Source of the DNA: Budorcas taxicolor
Lineage: Eukaryota; Chordata; Mammalia; Artiodactyla; Bovidae
Length of the DNA stretch: 64,000 nucleotides
NCBI RefSeq assembly: GCF_023091745.1
Contig: NC_068912.1
Span: 54,304,567-54,368,566, forward strand
Direction of reading: 5' to 3'
The notes beneath the pieces are model-generated. The model was not told the origin of the DNA. It saw only the letters and a list, made by a program, of their open reading frames with translations, and ran no database searches. Shown in pieces: positions 1-11,646 of the stretch (position 1 is its first letter; each line of letters begins with the position of its first letter). The translations under genes and the position numbers were made by a program.

Positions 1-644
1 TCTTTTATTTCTACTATTTATACTTTCACAATGGACTTTAAATATCCAGAGAATTTTATTCTGATACCCCTCAAAGTGATATTTCTTGCCTTAATATTTC
101 TTCTGAAATTCAGACACATAAGTAGAAAAACTACCTAATTTTTTCTTTGGGAAATATATCCACTTATACTTGTCATTTTCACCATAAAGTCTTGGTCAAT
201 CTCTACTCCTAAATGCACTTTCTACTTTCACATTCTTTTTCATCTCAATTGAGTACCATCAACCTCCCAATCTCAAGCCCCAAATGTTACATCCCTCTAT
301 TAGTTTATTTCCCAGATTCAATCCACATATCAGTCTTCTTTTTACTCTCACTACATATATCTTGAATCTCTCTCTTTCTCTCAATTTTTATTTTACTACC
401 CTAGACTAAGCTAACCTCCTCTTTTTGCCTGAAGCTTGGTTTTTTTTTTCCCCTGAAGTGTCCTAATTGCTTCTTCTTTGACCTTCCTAATAAACTCTTT
501 GAAATAATCAGTGACCTTTAATTTAGTTGCTCTGAATACCTCCTTAAACTTGCATTATATCTTAACAAAATCCATGCTTCTCAGAAGCCCACTCTGATCC
601 TAATCTTCCCTATTTCTCCAAACTTATCTTTCTGTAATTTATTT
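1..644. other. AT-rich intergenic stretch, nothing recognised
   Basis: No long reading frame, exon-like segment or recognisable young repeat is visible. It ends where antisense L1 3'-end sequence begins. An old, diverged repeat could be present that cannot be identified by eye. Confidence 0.5.
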
Positions 645-1106
645 TTTATTGAAGTATAATTAATTTACAAAGTTGTGTTACTTTATGTTGTAAGTGGAAT
701 GATTCAATTAGATATACATATGCATTCATTTTTATATTTTTTCCATTTTGGTTTCTTACAGGACATTGAATATAGCTCCCTGTGCTTTATAGTAGGACCT
801 TGTTGTTTATCCATTCTATAACATTAATATATATAATAGTTTTCATCTGCTAACCTCAAACTCCCAATCCATCCCTCCCCACTCCTTTATCCTTTGATAT
901 TTATATCTTTATATATGAGTCTGTTTCTGTTTAATAGATAAGTTCATAAGTTCACCTGTGTCATATTTTAGATTCCATATATAAGTGATACCATGTGGTA
1001 TTTGTCTTTCTTTTTTTGACTTCACTTAGTATGATAATCTCTATGTTATGGCATTATTTCATTCTTTTCTATGGATGAGTAGCATTTCTTTATATATAAT
1101 ATATAT

Positions 1107-1254
1107 GGCTGGATGGCATCACGGACTCGACGAACATGAGTCTGAGTGAACTCCGGGAGTTGGTGATGGACGGGAAGGCTTGGCGTGCTGCGATTCATGG
1201 GGTCGCAAAGAGTTGAACAGGACTGAGTGACTGAACTGAACTGAACTGAACTGA
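1107..1254 (+). mobile_element. BovB/Bov-type 3' tail inserted in L1
   Basis: This is a short 3' fragment ending in the diagnostic ACTGA-type tandem tail of BovB and BovA elements. It sits in the AT-rich part of the antisense L1, with TATATA sequence on both sides as the likely target site. Confidence 0.85.
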
Positions 1255-1680
1255 TATATATATATATATACATGCACATCTTCTTTATCTACCCATTGTT
1301 GATGGACATGTAGTTTGCTTCCATGTCTTGGTCATTGTAAACAGTGTTGTTATGAATATTGGGTTGCATGTATCTTTTCCAATTATAATTTTCTCTGGAT
1401 ATATGCCCAGGAGTGGAGTTACTGGATCATATGGAAAATGTAGTTTTAGTTTTTTGAGAAACCTACATATTGTTTTCCATAGTAGATTCACCAAATTGTA
1501 TTCACAAAAGCAATGCAGAAGAGTTCCTTTTTCTCCACACTTGTTATTTGTAGACATTTTATGATGGCCATTCTGACCCATGTGAAGTGGTACTTCATTG
1601 CAGTTTTGATTTGTATTTCTCTAAAAAATTGGTGATATTGAGCATATTTTACTTTTTTTTTTGACAATCTGTAGATCAGA

Positions 1681-1804
1681 AAGATCCCCTGGAGAAGGAA
1701 ATGGTAACCAACTCCAATATTATTGCCTGGGATATCTCATGGGCAAGGAGCCTGATGGGCTACAGTCCATGGGGTCTCAAAGAGTCAGACACAACTTAGC
1801 AACA
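1681..1804 (+). mobile_element. Bov-A type SINE fragment
   Basis: The core GATCCCCTGGAGAAGGAAAT through CATGGGGTCTCAAAGAGTCAG is the standard BovA module. It interrupts the antisense L1, which resumes at the GGAGAAATGTCTGTTTAGGT segment. Confidence 0.85.
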
Positions 1805-1860
1805 CATCTCCTTTGGAGAAATGTCTGTTTAGGTCTTCCCATGTTTTATTAGGTTGTCCA

Positions 1861-2095
1861 GGCTCATCTTTTACATGTTCTCCATCACTGGTTATGCTAC
1901 GGAACACTAGCCTCCTTTTTATCTTTGCAGATTGCGAGTTCATTCCTATCCCCAGATCATTGCACTTGTGGTTCACTCGCCCACAGTGCTTGCTGACTCT
2001 TCATCCAGCCAGCTCTTTTTCTTGAAGGCTCTGCACAACTGTTTATTATCATAGATCTTCCCTGACCATCTCGTCTCATGCTTCCCCTCCACTTA
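1861..2095 (-). repeat. Probable L2/MIR-type ancient LINE relic
   Basis: The stretch resembles diverged L2 3' sequence in antisense, with a CTTCCCTGACCA-like end near 2060-2070 and a CCCCAGATCATTGCA segment near 1950. Divergence is high and the assignment is by eye. Confidence 0.45.
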
Positions 2096-2408
2096 ATATA
2101 ATATGATATTATTTATTCAATTCAGTTCAGTCACTCAGTCATGTCTGACTTTGCGACCCCATGAATCGCAGCATGCCGGGCCTAACTGTCCATCACCAAC
2201 TACCGGAGTTCACTCAGACTCACGTCCATCGAGTCCGTGATGCCATCCAGCCATCTCATCGTCTGTCGTCCCCTTCTCCTCCTGCCCCCAATCCCTCCCG
2301 GCATCAGAGTCTTTTCCAATGAGTCAACTCTTCGCATGAGGTGGCCAAAATATTGGAGTTTCAGCTTTAGCATCATTCCTTCCAAAGAAATCCCAGGGCT
2401 GATCTCCT

Positions 2409-3311
2409 TCAGAATGGACTCTTCCAAGGGACTTGCAAGAGTCTTCTCCAACACCACAGTTCAAAAGCATCAATTCTTTGGCACTCAGCCTTCTTCAAAG
2501 TCCAACTCTCACATCCATACATGACCACAGGAAAAACCATAGCCTTGACTAGACGGACCTTAGTCGGCAAAGTAATGTCTCTGCTTTTGAATATGCTATC
2601 TAGGTTGCTCATAACTTTTCTTCCAAGGAGTAAGCGTCTTTTAATTTCATGGCTGCAATCACCATCTGCAGTGATTTTGGAGCCCAAGAAAATAAAGTCT
2701 GACACTTTTTCCACTGTTTCCCCATCTATTTGCCATGAAGTGATGGGACCAGATGCCATGATCTTCGTTTTCTGAATGTTGAGCTTTAAGCCAACTTTTT
2801 CACTCTCCTCTTTCACTTTCATCCAGAGGCTTTTTAGTTCCTCTTCACTTTCTGCCATAAGGGTGGTGTCATCTACATATCTGAGGTTATTGATATTTCT
2901 CCCGGGAATCTTGATTCCAGCTTGTGTTTCTTCCAGTTCAGAGTTTCTCATGATGTACTCTGCATAGAAGTTAAATAAGCAGGGTGACAATATACAGCCT
3001 TGACGGACTCCTTTTCCTATTTGGAACCAGTCTGTTGTTCCATGTCCAGTTCTAACTGTTGCTTCCTGACCTGCATACAGATTTCTCAAGAGGCAGGTCA
3101 GGTGGTCTGGTATTCCCATCTCTTTCAGAATCTTCCACAGTTTATTGTGATCCACACAGTCAAAGGCTTTGGCATAGTCAAGAAAACAGAAGTAGATGTT
3201 TTTCTTGAACTCTCTTGCTTTTTCCATGATCCAGCAGATGTTGGCAATTTGATCTCTGGTTCCTCTGCCTTTTCTAAAATGAGCTTGAAGATCAGGAAGT
3301 TCATGGTTCAC
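2409..3311 (-). pseudogene. BovB reverse transcriptase fragment (300 codons)
   Basis: This is the longest open RT segment of this element. It shows the fingers/palm block with FLDYAKAFDCVDHNKLW, the GVRQGCILSPCLFN block and the catalytic YVDD motif (complement of 2868-2879; most copies here read YADD). It lacks the endonuclease, which lies upstream in other frames (3471-4133 for the linker, 4199-5240 for endonuclease pieces). It is a transposon remnant, not a host gene. Confidence 0.9.
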
Positions 3312-4682
3312 ATATTGTTGAAGCCTGGCTTGGAGAATTTTCAGTATTACTTTACTGGCATGTGAGATGAGTGCAATTGTGCGGTCGTTTGAACATTCTT
3401 TGGCATTGCCTTTCTTTGGGAGTGCAATGAAAACTGACCTTTTCCAGTCCTGTGGCCACTGCTGAGTTTTCTAAATTTGCTCGCATATTGAGTGTAGCTC
3501 TTTCACAGCATCATCTTTCAGGAATTGAAATAACTCTACTAGAATTCCATCACCTCCACTAGCTTTGTTCATAGTGATGCTTTCTAAGGCCCACTTGACT
3601 TCACATTCCAGGATGTCTGGCTCTAGGTGAGTGATCACACCATTGTGATATTCTGGGTTGTGAAGATCTTTTTTGTACAGTTCTTCTGTGTATTCTTGCC
3701 ACCTCTTCTTAATATCTTCTGCTTTGTTTAGGTCCATACCATTTCTGCCCTTTATCGAGCTCATCTTTGCATGAAATGTTCCCTTGGTGTCTCTAATTTT
3801 CTTGAAGAGATCTCTAGTCTTCCCCATTCTGTTCTTTTCCTCTATTTCTTTGCACTGATCGCTGAAGAAGGCTTTCTTATCTCTTCTTGCTATTCTTTGG
3901 AACTCTGCATTCAGATGCTTATGTCTTTCCTTTTCTCCTTTGCTTTTCACCTCTCTTCTTTTCACAGCTATTTGTAAGGCCTCCCCAGACAGCCATTTTG
4001 CTTTTTTGCATTTCTTTTCCATGGGGATGGTCTTGATCCCTGTCTCCAGTACAATGTCACAAACCTCCACCCATAGTTTATCAGGCACTCTATCTATCAG
4101 ATCTAGTCCCTTAAATCTATTTCTCACTTCCACTGTATAATCATAAGGGATTTGATTTAGGTCATACCTGAATGGACTAGTGGTTTTCCCTACTTTCTTC
4201 AGTTTAAGTCTGAATTTGATAATAAGGAGTTCATAATCTGAGCTACAGTCAGCTCCTGGTCTTGTTTTTGTTGACTGTATAGAGCTTCTCTGTCTTTGGC
4301 TGCAAACAATAGAATCAATCTGATTTCAGTGTTGACCATCTGGTGATGTCCATGTGTAGTATTCTCTTGTGTTGTTGGAAGAAGGTGTTTGCTATGACCA
4401 GTGCATTTTCTTGGCAAAACTCTATTAGTCTTTGCCCTGCTTCATTCTGCATTCCAAGGCCAAATTTGCCTGTTACTCCAGGTGTTTCTTGACTTCCTAC
4501 TTTTGCATTCCAGTCCCCTATAATGAAAAGGACATCTTTTTTGGGTGTACTTCTAAAAGGTCTTCTAGGTCTTCATAGAACCGTTCAACTTCAGCCTCTT
4601 CAGCGTTACTGGTTGGGGCATAGACTTGGATTGCTGTGATATTGAATGGTTTGCCTTGGAGACGAAGAGAGATCATTCTGTC

Positions 4683-4998
4683 CTTTTTTTTTTTTTTTTA
4701 AAATAGTTTTTTATTTTTTTAATTTTAAAATCTTTAATTCTTACATGTGTCCCCAAACATGAACCCCCCTCCCACCTCCCTCCCCATAACATCTCTGTGG
4801 GTCATCCCCATGCACCAGCCCCAAGCATGCTGTATCCTGCGTCAGACATAGACTGGCGATTCAATTCTTACATGATAGTATACATGATAGAATGCCATTC
4901 TCCCAAATCATCCCACCCTCTCCCTCTCCCTCTGAGTCCAAAAGTCCATTATACACAGCTGTGTCTTTTTTCCTGTCTTGCATACAGGGTCGTCATTG
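4683..4998 (-). mobile_element. Young ruminant L1 3' end inserted in BovB
   Basis: A long poly-T at 4683-4700 marks the 3' end of an antisense, 5'-truncated L1. The body is little-diverged ruminant L1 3' UTR (ATGCACCAGCCCCAAGCATG and CCCAAATCATCCCACCCTC). BovB endonuclease sequence is continuous on both sides (GATCATTCTGTC before, GAGACTGCATCC after), so the L1 is the younger insertion. Confidence 0.88.
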
Positions 4999-5866
4999 AG
5001 ACTGCATCCAAGTACTGCCTTTTGGACTCTTTTGTTGACCATGATGGCTACTCCATTTCTTCTGAGGGATTCCTGCCCGCAGTAGTAGCTATATCTGAGT
5101 TAAATTCACCCATTCCAGTCCATTTTAGTTTGCTGATTCCTAGAATGTCGACGTTCACTCTTGCCATCTCTTGTTTGACCACTTCCTATTTGCCTTGATT
5201 CATGGACCTGACATTCCAGGTTCCTATGCAATATTGCTCTTTACAGCATCGGACCTTGCTTCTATCACCAGTCACATCCACAGCTGGGTATTGTTTTTGC
5301 TTTGGCTCCATCTCTTCATTCTTTCTGGAGTTATTTCTCCACTGATCTCCAGTAGCGTGTTGGGCACCTACTGACCTGGGGAGTTCCTCTTTTGGTATCC
5401 TATCATTTTGCCTTTTCATACTGTTCATGGGGTTCTCAAGGCAAGAATACTGAAGTGGTTTGCCATTCCCTTCTCCAGTGAACCACATTCTGTCAGATCT
5501 CTCCACCATGACCCGCCTGTCTTGGGTTGCCCTGTGAGCATGGCTTAGTTTCATTGAGTTAGACAAGGCTGTGGTCCTAGTGTGATTAGATTGACTAGTT
5601 TCCTGTGAGTATGGTTTCAGTGTCTGCCCTCTGATGCCCTCTTGCAACACCTACCATCTTACTTGGGTTTCTCTTACCTTGTGCATGGGGTATCTCTTCA
5701 CGGCTGCTCCAGTAAAGCACAGCCACTGCTCCTTACCTTGGATGAAGGGTATATCCTCACCACCACCCTTCCTGACCATCAACATGGGATAGCTCCTCTA
5801 GGTCCTTTTGCGCCCGTCAGCCACCACTCCTTGGACATGGGGTTCACTAATATTAATTAGTTCAGT

Positions 5867-6510
5867 GTTATTTTTATGTGGCTTTAGCTAGGCCTCATGA
5901 AAAATCTGATTAGAGCCCAGTACCTTGGTATTGTGTAATACCTTGCAGACTAGCATATCCAAATCCTACAAAGCCTGTGAGTATGGCTTAATGTAAAGAG
6001 TATCAGACACTGGGTATATGTACAAGGTCTTGAGAAAAACAGAGGACTATTTACTGAGTCTCTTGGGCAGAAAATGAGAATATAGAAACAGCATCAACCA
6101 CCCATCGATACCACATCTATCTTGGTTCTATGTAGGACACTCAGAAGTTTTGTTTTCCCACAACTTGGAAAAATCAGTATAAATGTAATGTGATATTAAT
6201 ATCCCTCTTAGAAAATGTTTTAACTGCCGCTGAGATCCCTTGAATTAACTGTGATTCACAGTATCTTCAAAACAAGTAAGAAGTAAGATGTAGCCACAAC
6301 ATTTTATGAGAGCTTGTGTCTGCTTTTTTCCCACCAATCCCTTACTCTCCAGTCCATTAAGACCAGATTTCATCTGGCTTGTCCATAAACTGGCTATATA
6401 GCAGTTTCAGCACTCACTGGCTGTAAGATTCCAAAAAAACAGGTGTTCTTGTCTCTTTTTGTGACTGCTGTATCTCCTTATCCTGAACATGTTCCCAATG
6501 TCTGAAACCT
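5867..6510. other. Non-repeat intergenic stretch
   Basis: No gene or clear repeat is recognised. I looked here for a GBP exon 2 (P-loop) belonging to the downstream pseudogene and did not find one. The last bases (6502-6510) form the left target-site copy of the next BovB fragment. Confidence 0.5.
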
Positions 6511-6925
6511 AGTTCAGTTCAGTCTCTCAGTCATGTCCGACTCTTTGCAACCCCATGGACTGCAGCACGCCAGGCCTCCCTGTCCATCACCAGCTCCTGG
6601 GGTTTACTCAAACTCATGTCCATTGAGTCGGTGATGCCATCCAACCATCTCATCCTCTGTCATCCCCTTCTCCTCCTGCCTTCAGTCTTTCCCAGCATTA
6701 GGGTCTTTGCAAATGAGTCAGCTCTTCACATCAGGTGGTCAAAGTATTGGAGTTTCAGCTTCGACGTCAGTCCTTCCAATGAACATTCAGGACTGATCTC
6801 CTTTAGGATGGACTGGTTGAATCTCCTTGCAATCCAAGGGACTCTCAAGAGTCTTCTCCAACACCACAATTCAAAGCATCAATTCTTCAGCACTCAGCTT
6901 TCTTTATAGCCCAACTCTCACAGGC
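6511..6925 (-). mobile_element. 5'-truncated BovB, antisense, with 9-bp TSD
   Basis: BovB 3' sequence in antisense. The direct repeat CTGAAACCT at 6502-6510 and 6926-6934 brackets it exactly, which defines the insertion. Confidence 0.9.
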
Positions 6926-6934
6926 CTGAAACCT

Positions 6935-7384
6935 AAGTAGGTAATTAATAGATAATTATTGAATAAATTGTCTTATTTATTCCTCAGACTATTTTAAGTT
7001 CTTGATCTAATTAAAATGCATTTAACTAGCCTAACTTCTTTAGGGAGTCATGATTGTTGAACGGTTAAAAAATCAAAACTTTCTTCCATATAGCATGCCC
7101 TTTCTCTCATCTAGTACACTATTAGGCCACGTGGGCATCCATAGATATTTCCTCACACTGGGAAATGAAATTAGAATTATGAAGAAACCAAACTTATGTG
7201 AAAGAATTTAACTGTTAAAGATATGAGTTGTTAGGTGGTACACAAAAGTAAGCATCCTTGAAGTAGAGAAAGCACCATGCTCTATTCTAGGGCACCTACA
7301 ATCCTATGAGTCTAATATCATAACTCCTGGGCTGCTTACATTATCTGCTGTCACTGAATGTTGCTTTCCCCCCTTCTGTTGCAG
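6935..7384. other. Intron-like sequence before pseudogene exon 3
   Basis: No recognised repeat. It ends in a pyrimidine-rich tract and TTGCAG, an acceptor for the GBP exon 3 relic. Confidence 0.5.
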
Positions 7385-7512
7385 GTTTCCATCTGGGCTC
7401 CACAGTGCAGTTTGAAACCAAGGGCATCTGGATGTGGTGTGTGCCTCACCACTCCAAGGAGAGCCACACCTTGGTCCTTCTGGACACTGAGGGTCTGGGG
7501 AATGTAGAAAAG
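7385..7512 (+). pseudogene. GBP pseudogene exon 3 (donor lost)
   Basis: It is 128 nt, the same as exon 3 of the downstream GBP gene (51846-51973). The frame is open and reads GIWMWCVPH and LLDTEGLGNVEK, so the DxxG-type switch II motif survives. The next two bases are GA, not GT, so the donor is destroyed. L1-derived A/T-rich sequence begins within about three bases. Confidence 0.93.
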
Positions 7513-7710
7513 GAATTTTTTAAAATTAAAATATAAAAAATAAAATAAAATAAATAAAATAAAATTGAAATATAGTTGACATATATATAATATATATGTT
7601 CAGATTATTTTCAACTAGGTTACTATAATATATTGAATATAATTCCCTGTTTATACAATAAACCCTTACTGCTTATATATTTTATGTATAGTAGTTTGTA
7701 TCTGTTAGAA

Positions 7711-9029
7711 AGGCAATGCAAAAGAATGCTCAGACTATCACACAATTGCACTCATCTAAAACACTAGTAAAGTAATACTCAAAATTCTCCAAGCCAGGCT
7801 TCAACAATACGTGAACTGTGAACTCCCTGATGTTCAAGCTGGGTTTAGAAAAGGCAGAGGAACCTGAGATCAAATTGCCAACATCCGCTGGATCATGGAA
7901 AAAGCAAGAGAGTTCAAGAAAAACATCTATTTCTGCTTTCTTGACTATGCCAAAGCCTTTGACTGTGTGGATCACAATAAACTGTGGAAAATTCTTCAAG
8001 AGATGGGAATACCAGACCACCTGACCTGCCTCTTGAGAAATCTGTATGCAGGTCAGGAAGCAACAGTTAGAACTGGACATGGAACAACAGACTGGTTCCA
8101 AATAGGAAAAGGAGTCCGTCAAGGCTGTATATTGTCACCCTGCTTATTTAACTTCTATGCAGAGTATATCATGAGAAACGCTGGACTGGAAGAAACACAA
8201 GCTGGAATCAAGATTGCGGGGAGAAATATCAATAACCTCAGATATGCAAATGACAGCACCCTTATGGCAGAAAGTGAAGAGGAACTAAAAAGCCTCTTGA
8301 TAAAAGTGAAAGAGGAGAGTGAAAAAGTTGGCCTAAAGCTCAACATTCAGAAAATGAAAATCATGGCATGTGGTCCCATCCCTTCATGAGAAATAGATGG
8401 GGAAACAGTGGAAACAGTGTCAGACTTTATTTTCTTGGGCTCCAAAATCACTGCAGATGGTGATTGCAGCCATGAAATTAAAAGACGCTTACTCCTTGGA
8501 AGGAAAGTTATGACCAACCTAGATAGCATATTCAAAAGCAGAGACATTACTTTGCCGACTAAGGTCCGTCTAGTCAAGGCTATGGTTTTTCCAGTGGTCA
8601 TGGATGGATGTGAGAGTTGGACTGTGAAGAAGGCTGAGTGCCGAAGAATTGATGCTTTTGAACTGTGGTGTTGGAGAAGACTCTTGAGAGTCCCTTGGAC
8701 TGCAATCAGATTCAACCAGTCCATTCTGAAGGAGATCAGCCCTGGGATTTCTTTGGAAGGAATGATGCTAAAGCTGAAACTCCAGTACTTTGGCCACCTC
8801 ATGCGAAGAATTGACTCATTGTAAAAGACCCTGATGCTGGGAGGGATTGAGGGCAGGAGGAGAAGGGGGCGACCGAGGATGAGATGGCTGGATGGCATCA
8901 CGGACTCGATGGACATGAGTCTGAGTGAACTCCAGGAGATGGTGATGGACAGGGCGGCCTGGCGTGCTGCAATTCATGGGGTCGCAGAGTCAGACACGAC
9001 TGATCGACTGAACTGAAGTGAACTGAATT
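7711..9029 (+). mobile_element. 5'-truncated BovB, sense, inside the L1
   Basis: It covers RT to the 3' tail. The RT segment is readable for 164 codons (7895-8389), but the catalytic motif reads YAND (8243-8254), so one catalytic Asp is replaced by Asn, and a stop follows at 8387. L1 sequence flanks both sides. Confidence 0.92.
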
Positions 9030-9291
9030 TATCCCATCCCTCCCTCCCTTTCCCCTTTCATATCCATAAGTTTGTTTTTTATGTCTCTAAGCCTGTTGAT
9101 CTTTTGTATATAGATCATTGATATTATTTTTTTAGTTTATACATATAAGTGGCATCATAACATATATGTCTTTGTCTGACTTAGTATGAAAATCTCTGGG
9201 TCTGTACATGTTGCTGCAAATGGCATTCTTTCTTTCTTTTTTGTTGCTGAGTAATATGCTGTTATATATGTATATATATATATATGTGTGT

Positions 9292-9510
9292 AGGCTTCTC
9301 AGGAGGTGCTTATGGTAAAGAACCCCACTGCCAGTGCAGAAGACATAGGAGATGTGGGGTTTGATTCCTGGGTGAGGAAGATCCCCTGGAGAAGGGCATG
9401 GCCACCCACTCCAGTATTCTTGCCTGGAGAATCCCATGGACAGAGGAGCACAGCAGGTTATAGGCCATAGGGACGCAGAGTCAGACATGACTGAAGTGAC
9501 ATAGTGTGCG
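9292..9510 (+). mobile_element. Bov-tA SINE
   Basis: A tRNA-derived head (AGGCTTCTCAGGAGGTGCTT, then GTAAAGAACCC) is followed by a BovA body ending near AGTCAGACATGACTGAAGTG. It is inserted in the L1 3' region. Confidence 0.88.
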
Positions 9511-9525
9511 CATGCGCGCGCGTGT

Positions 9526-9526
<1 letters not shown>

Positions 9527-9552
<26 letters not shown>
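9527..9552. repeat. (CA)n microsatellite
   Basis: About twelve CA units follow an alternating GCGC/GTGT stretch and separate two SINEs that face opposite ways. Confidence 0.95.
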
Positions 9553-9559
<7 letters not shown>

Positions 9560-9561
9560 GT

Positions 9562-9757
9562 GAAAATGAAAGTGAAAGTTGCTCAGTTGTGTCTGATTCT
9601 TTGTGACATCATGGACTGCCCACGGAATTCTCCAGGCCAGAATACTGGAGTGGGCAGCCTTTCCCTTCTCCAGGGGATCTCCCAACCCAGGGATCAAACC
9701 CAGGTTTCCTGCATTGCAGGCAGATTCTTTACCAACCGTTACTATTAGGGAAGCCCC
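9562..9757 (-). mobile_element. Bov-tA SINE, antisense
   Basis: It reads AAGTTGCTCAGTTGTGTCTG through GGCAGATTCTTTACCA to GGGAAGCCC, the reverse complement of a Bov-tA with its tRNA-like head at the right. It faces the SINE at 9292-9510 across the CA repeat. Confidence 0.9.
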
Positions 9758-9920
9758 ATATACATATGTATTATGTATACCTATGTATAATGTGTATTAT
9801 ACATATTATAATATGTAACATGTAACTTATAATATGTAACATGTATATATTATATACATATATAATCTATATATTTTATACATTTATATATTTATATTTA
9901 CATATATTTATATATACATG
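9758..9920. repeat. AT-rich low-complexity tract
   Basis: TATATA/TGTATA-rich sequence with no coding or site signal, lying between a SINE and resumed L1 sequence. Confidence 0.8.
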
Positions 9921-10244
9921 TAAAATTACATACCATGTCTTCATAAACCAATTATCTGTTGATTACGTACATGGGTACTTGGGTTGTTTCCATGTCTTGG
10001 ATATTATAAATAGTGCTATTATGAGCTTTGAGATGCAAACATCTTTTTGAATTAGATGTTTCAAGATATATGCCTAGGAATGGTATTGCTGAATCATATA
10101 CTAGCCCCAGTTTCAGTTTTTTTTTAAAGAAACCTCCATACTGTTTTCCATAGTGTTTGTACCAACTTACAATTCCACCAACAGTGTGGAATTGTAACTT
10201 TTCTCCACATTTGTTATTTGCAAATTTTTTGATGATGGCCATAG

Positions 10245-10722
10245 TCGACTAAGGTCCATCTAGTCAAGGCTATGGTTTTTCCTGTGGTCATGTATGGATG
10301 TGAGAGTTGGACTGTGAAGAAAGCTGAGCGCTGAAGAATTGATGCTTTTGAACTGTGGTGTTGGAGAAGACTCTTGAGAGTCCCTTGGACTGCAAGGAGA
10401 TCCAACCAGTCCATTCTGAAGGAGATCAACCCTGAGATTTCTTTGGAAAGAATGATGCTGAAGCTGAAACTCCAGTACTTTGGCCACCTCATGAGAAGAG
10501 TTGACTCATTGGATAAGACTCTGATGCTGGGAGGGATTGGGGGCAGGAGGAGAAGGGGACGACAGAGATGAGATTGCTGGATGGCATCACTGACTCGATG
10601 GACAGGAGTCTGAGTGAACTCCAGGAGTTGGTGATGGACAGGGTGGCCTGGCGTGCTGTGATTCATGGGGTTGAAAGAGTCGGACACGACTGAGTGACTG
10701 AACTGAACTGAACTGAACTGAT
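10245..10722 (+). mobile_element. 5'-truncated BovB, sense, inside the L1
   Basis: BovB 3' third, beginning at the GACTAAGGTCCATCTAGTCA segment and ending with the ACTGA tail. L1 sequence broken at GATGGCCAT resumes as TCTAACTAATGTGAGATGAT. Confidence 0.9.
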
Positions 10723-10833
10723 TCTAACTAATGTGAGATGATACTTCATGGTAGTTTTGATTTGCATTTCTCTGATACTTAGTGACATTGAACATCTTTT
10801 CATGTGCTTTTGGCCATCTGTATGTCTTCTTTC

Positions 10834-10940
10834 TGGAGAAGGAAATGGCAACTCACTCCAGTATTCTTGCCTGAAAAATTCCATGGACTGAGGAGCCTGG
10901 TAGGCTGCAGTCCATGGGGTCACAAAGAGTCGGACACGAG
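10834..10940 (+). mobile_element. Bov-A SINE fragment inside the L1
   Basis: BovA module from TGGAGAAGGAAATGGCAACT to AGAGTCGGACACGA. The flanks GTCTTCTTT and GTCCTCTTT differ by one base and look like a target-site duplication. Confidence 0.85.
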
Positions 10941-11202
10941 TCCTCTTTGGAGAAATGTCTACTTAGATCTTCTGCCCACATTTTGATTGAAATGTTTGTT
11001 TTTATGATATGAGTTGTATGAGCTGTTTGTATATTTTGGAAATTAAGTATTTATTGGTTGCACTATTTACAAATACTTTCTCCCAGTCCAAGGGTTGTTT
11101 TTTCATTATGTTTGTGTTTCTTTTGTTGTGCAAAAGCCTTTAAGTTTGATTAGGACCCGTTTGTTTATTTTTGTTTATATTTCTTTTGTCTTGGGAGATT
11201 GG

Positions 11203-11646
11203 TCATGTATGGATGTGAGAGTTGGACTATAAAGAAGGCTGAGCACTGAAGAATTGATGTTTTTGAATTGTGGTGTTGGAGAAGACTCTTGAGAGTCCCT
11301 TGGACTGCAAGGAGATCCAACTAGTCCATCCTAAAGGAGGACAGTCCTGGGTGTTCATTGGAAGGTGTTCAGCGATGTTGAAGCTGAAAGTCCAATACTT
11401 TGACCACCTGATGTGAAGAACTGACTCATTTGCAAAGACCCTGATGCTGGAAAAGATTGAGGGCAGGAGGAGAGGGGGATGACAGAGGATGAGATGGTTG
11501 GATGGCATCATCAATTCGATGGACATGGGTTTGGCTTGACTCTGGGAGTTGGTGATGGACAAGGAGGCCTGGCGTGCTGCGGTTCATGGGGTCACAAGGA
11601 GTCAGACATGGCTGAGAAATGGAACTGAACTGAACTGAACTGAACT
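11203..11646 (+). mobile_element. 5'-truncated BovB, sense, with 10-bp TSD
   Basis: The direct repeat GGGAGATTGG at 11193-11202 and 11647-11656 flanks this BovB 3' fragment, which ends in the GAACTGAACTGAACTG tail. It is inserted in the antisense L1. Confidence 0.92.

Larger units (their letters stand above)
645..1860 (-). mobile_element. L1 LINE 3' portion, antisense
   Basis: The + strand reads as the reverse complement of an L1 3' end of the artiodactyl/L1MA type. The recognisable order is a poly-T/TTGAAGTATAATT start, the segment resembling 'sprung' L1 3' UTR text such as AGTAGGACCTTGTTG, and then ORF2 C-terminal sequence near 1300-1650. Two Bov elements interrupt it (1107-1254 and 1681-1804), and L1 sequence resumes after each. 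Small frames inside it are L1 shadows. Confidence 0.85.
2118..5866 (-). mobile_element. Near full-length BovB LINE, antisense
   Basis: The + strand starts with the BovB terminal repeat (TTCAGTTCAG) and runs back through reverse transcriptase, linker and endonuclease to the 5' region (about 5640-5866). Without the L1 inserted at 4683-4998 it is about 3.4 kb, close to a complete BovB. The endonuclease start (protein segment GTWNVRSMNQGK) is encoded near 5186-5240 on the minus strand. The coding region is broken into several frames by stops, shifts and the L1, so it should not be autonomous. BovB is a non-LTR retrotransposon typical of ruminants. Confidence 0.93.

Noticed and set aside
2409..3311. 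A 300-codon frame as a host gene
   Set aside because: It is a BovB reverse transcriptase with clear RT motifs and sits in a BovB with its terminal tail.
9292..9757. tRNA-like sequences
   Set aside because: These are the tRNA-derived heads of Bov-tA SINEs, not functional tRNA genes. The same applies to the other SINEs.
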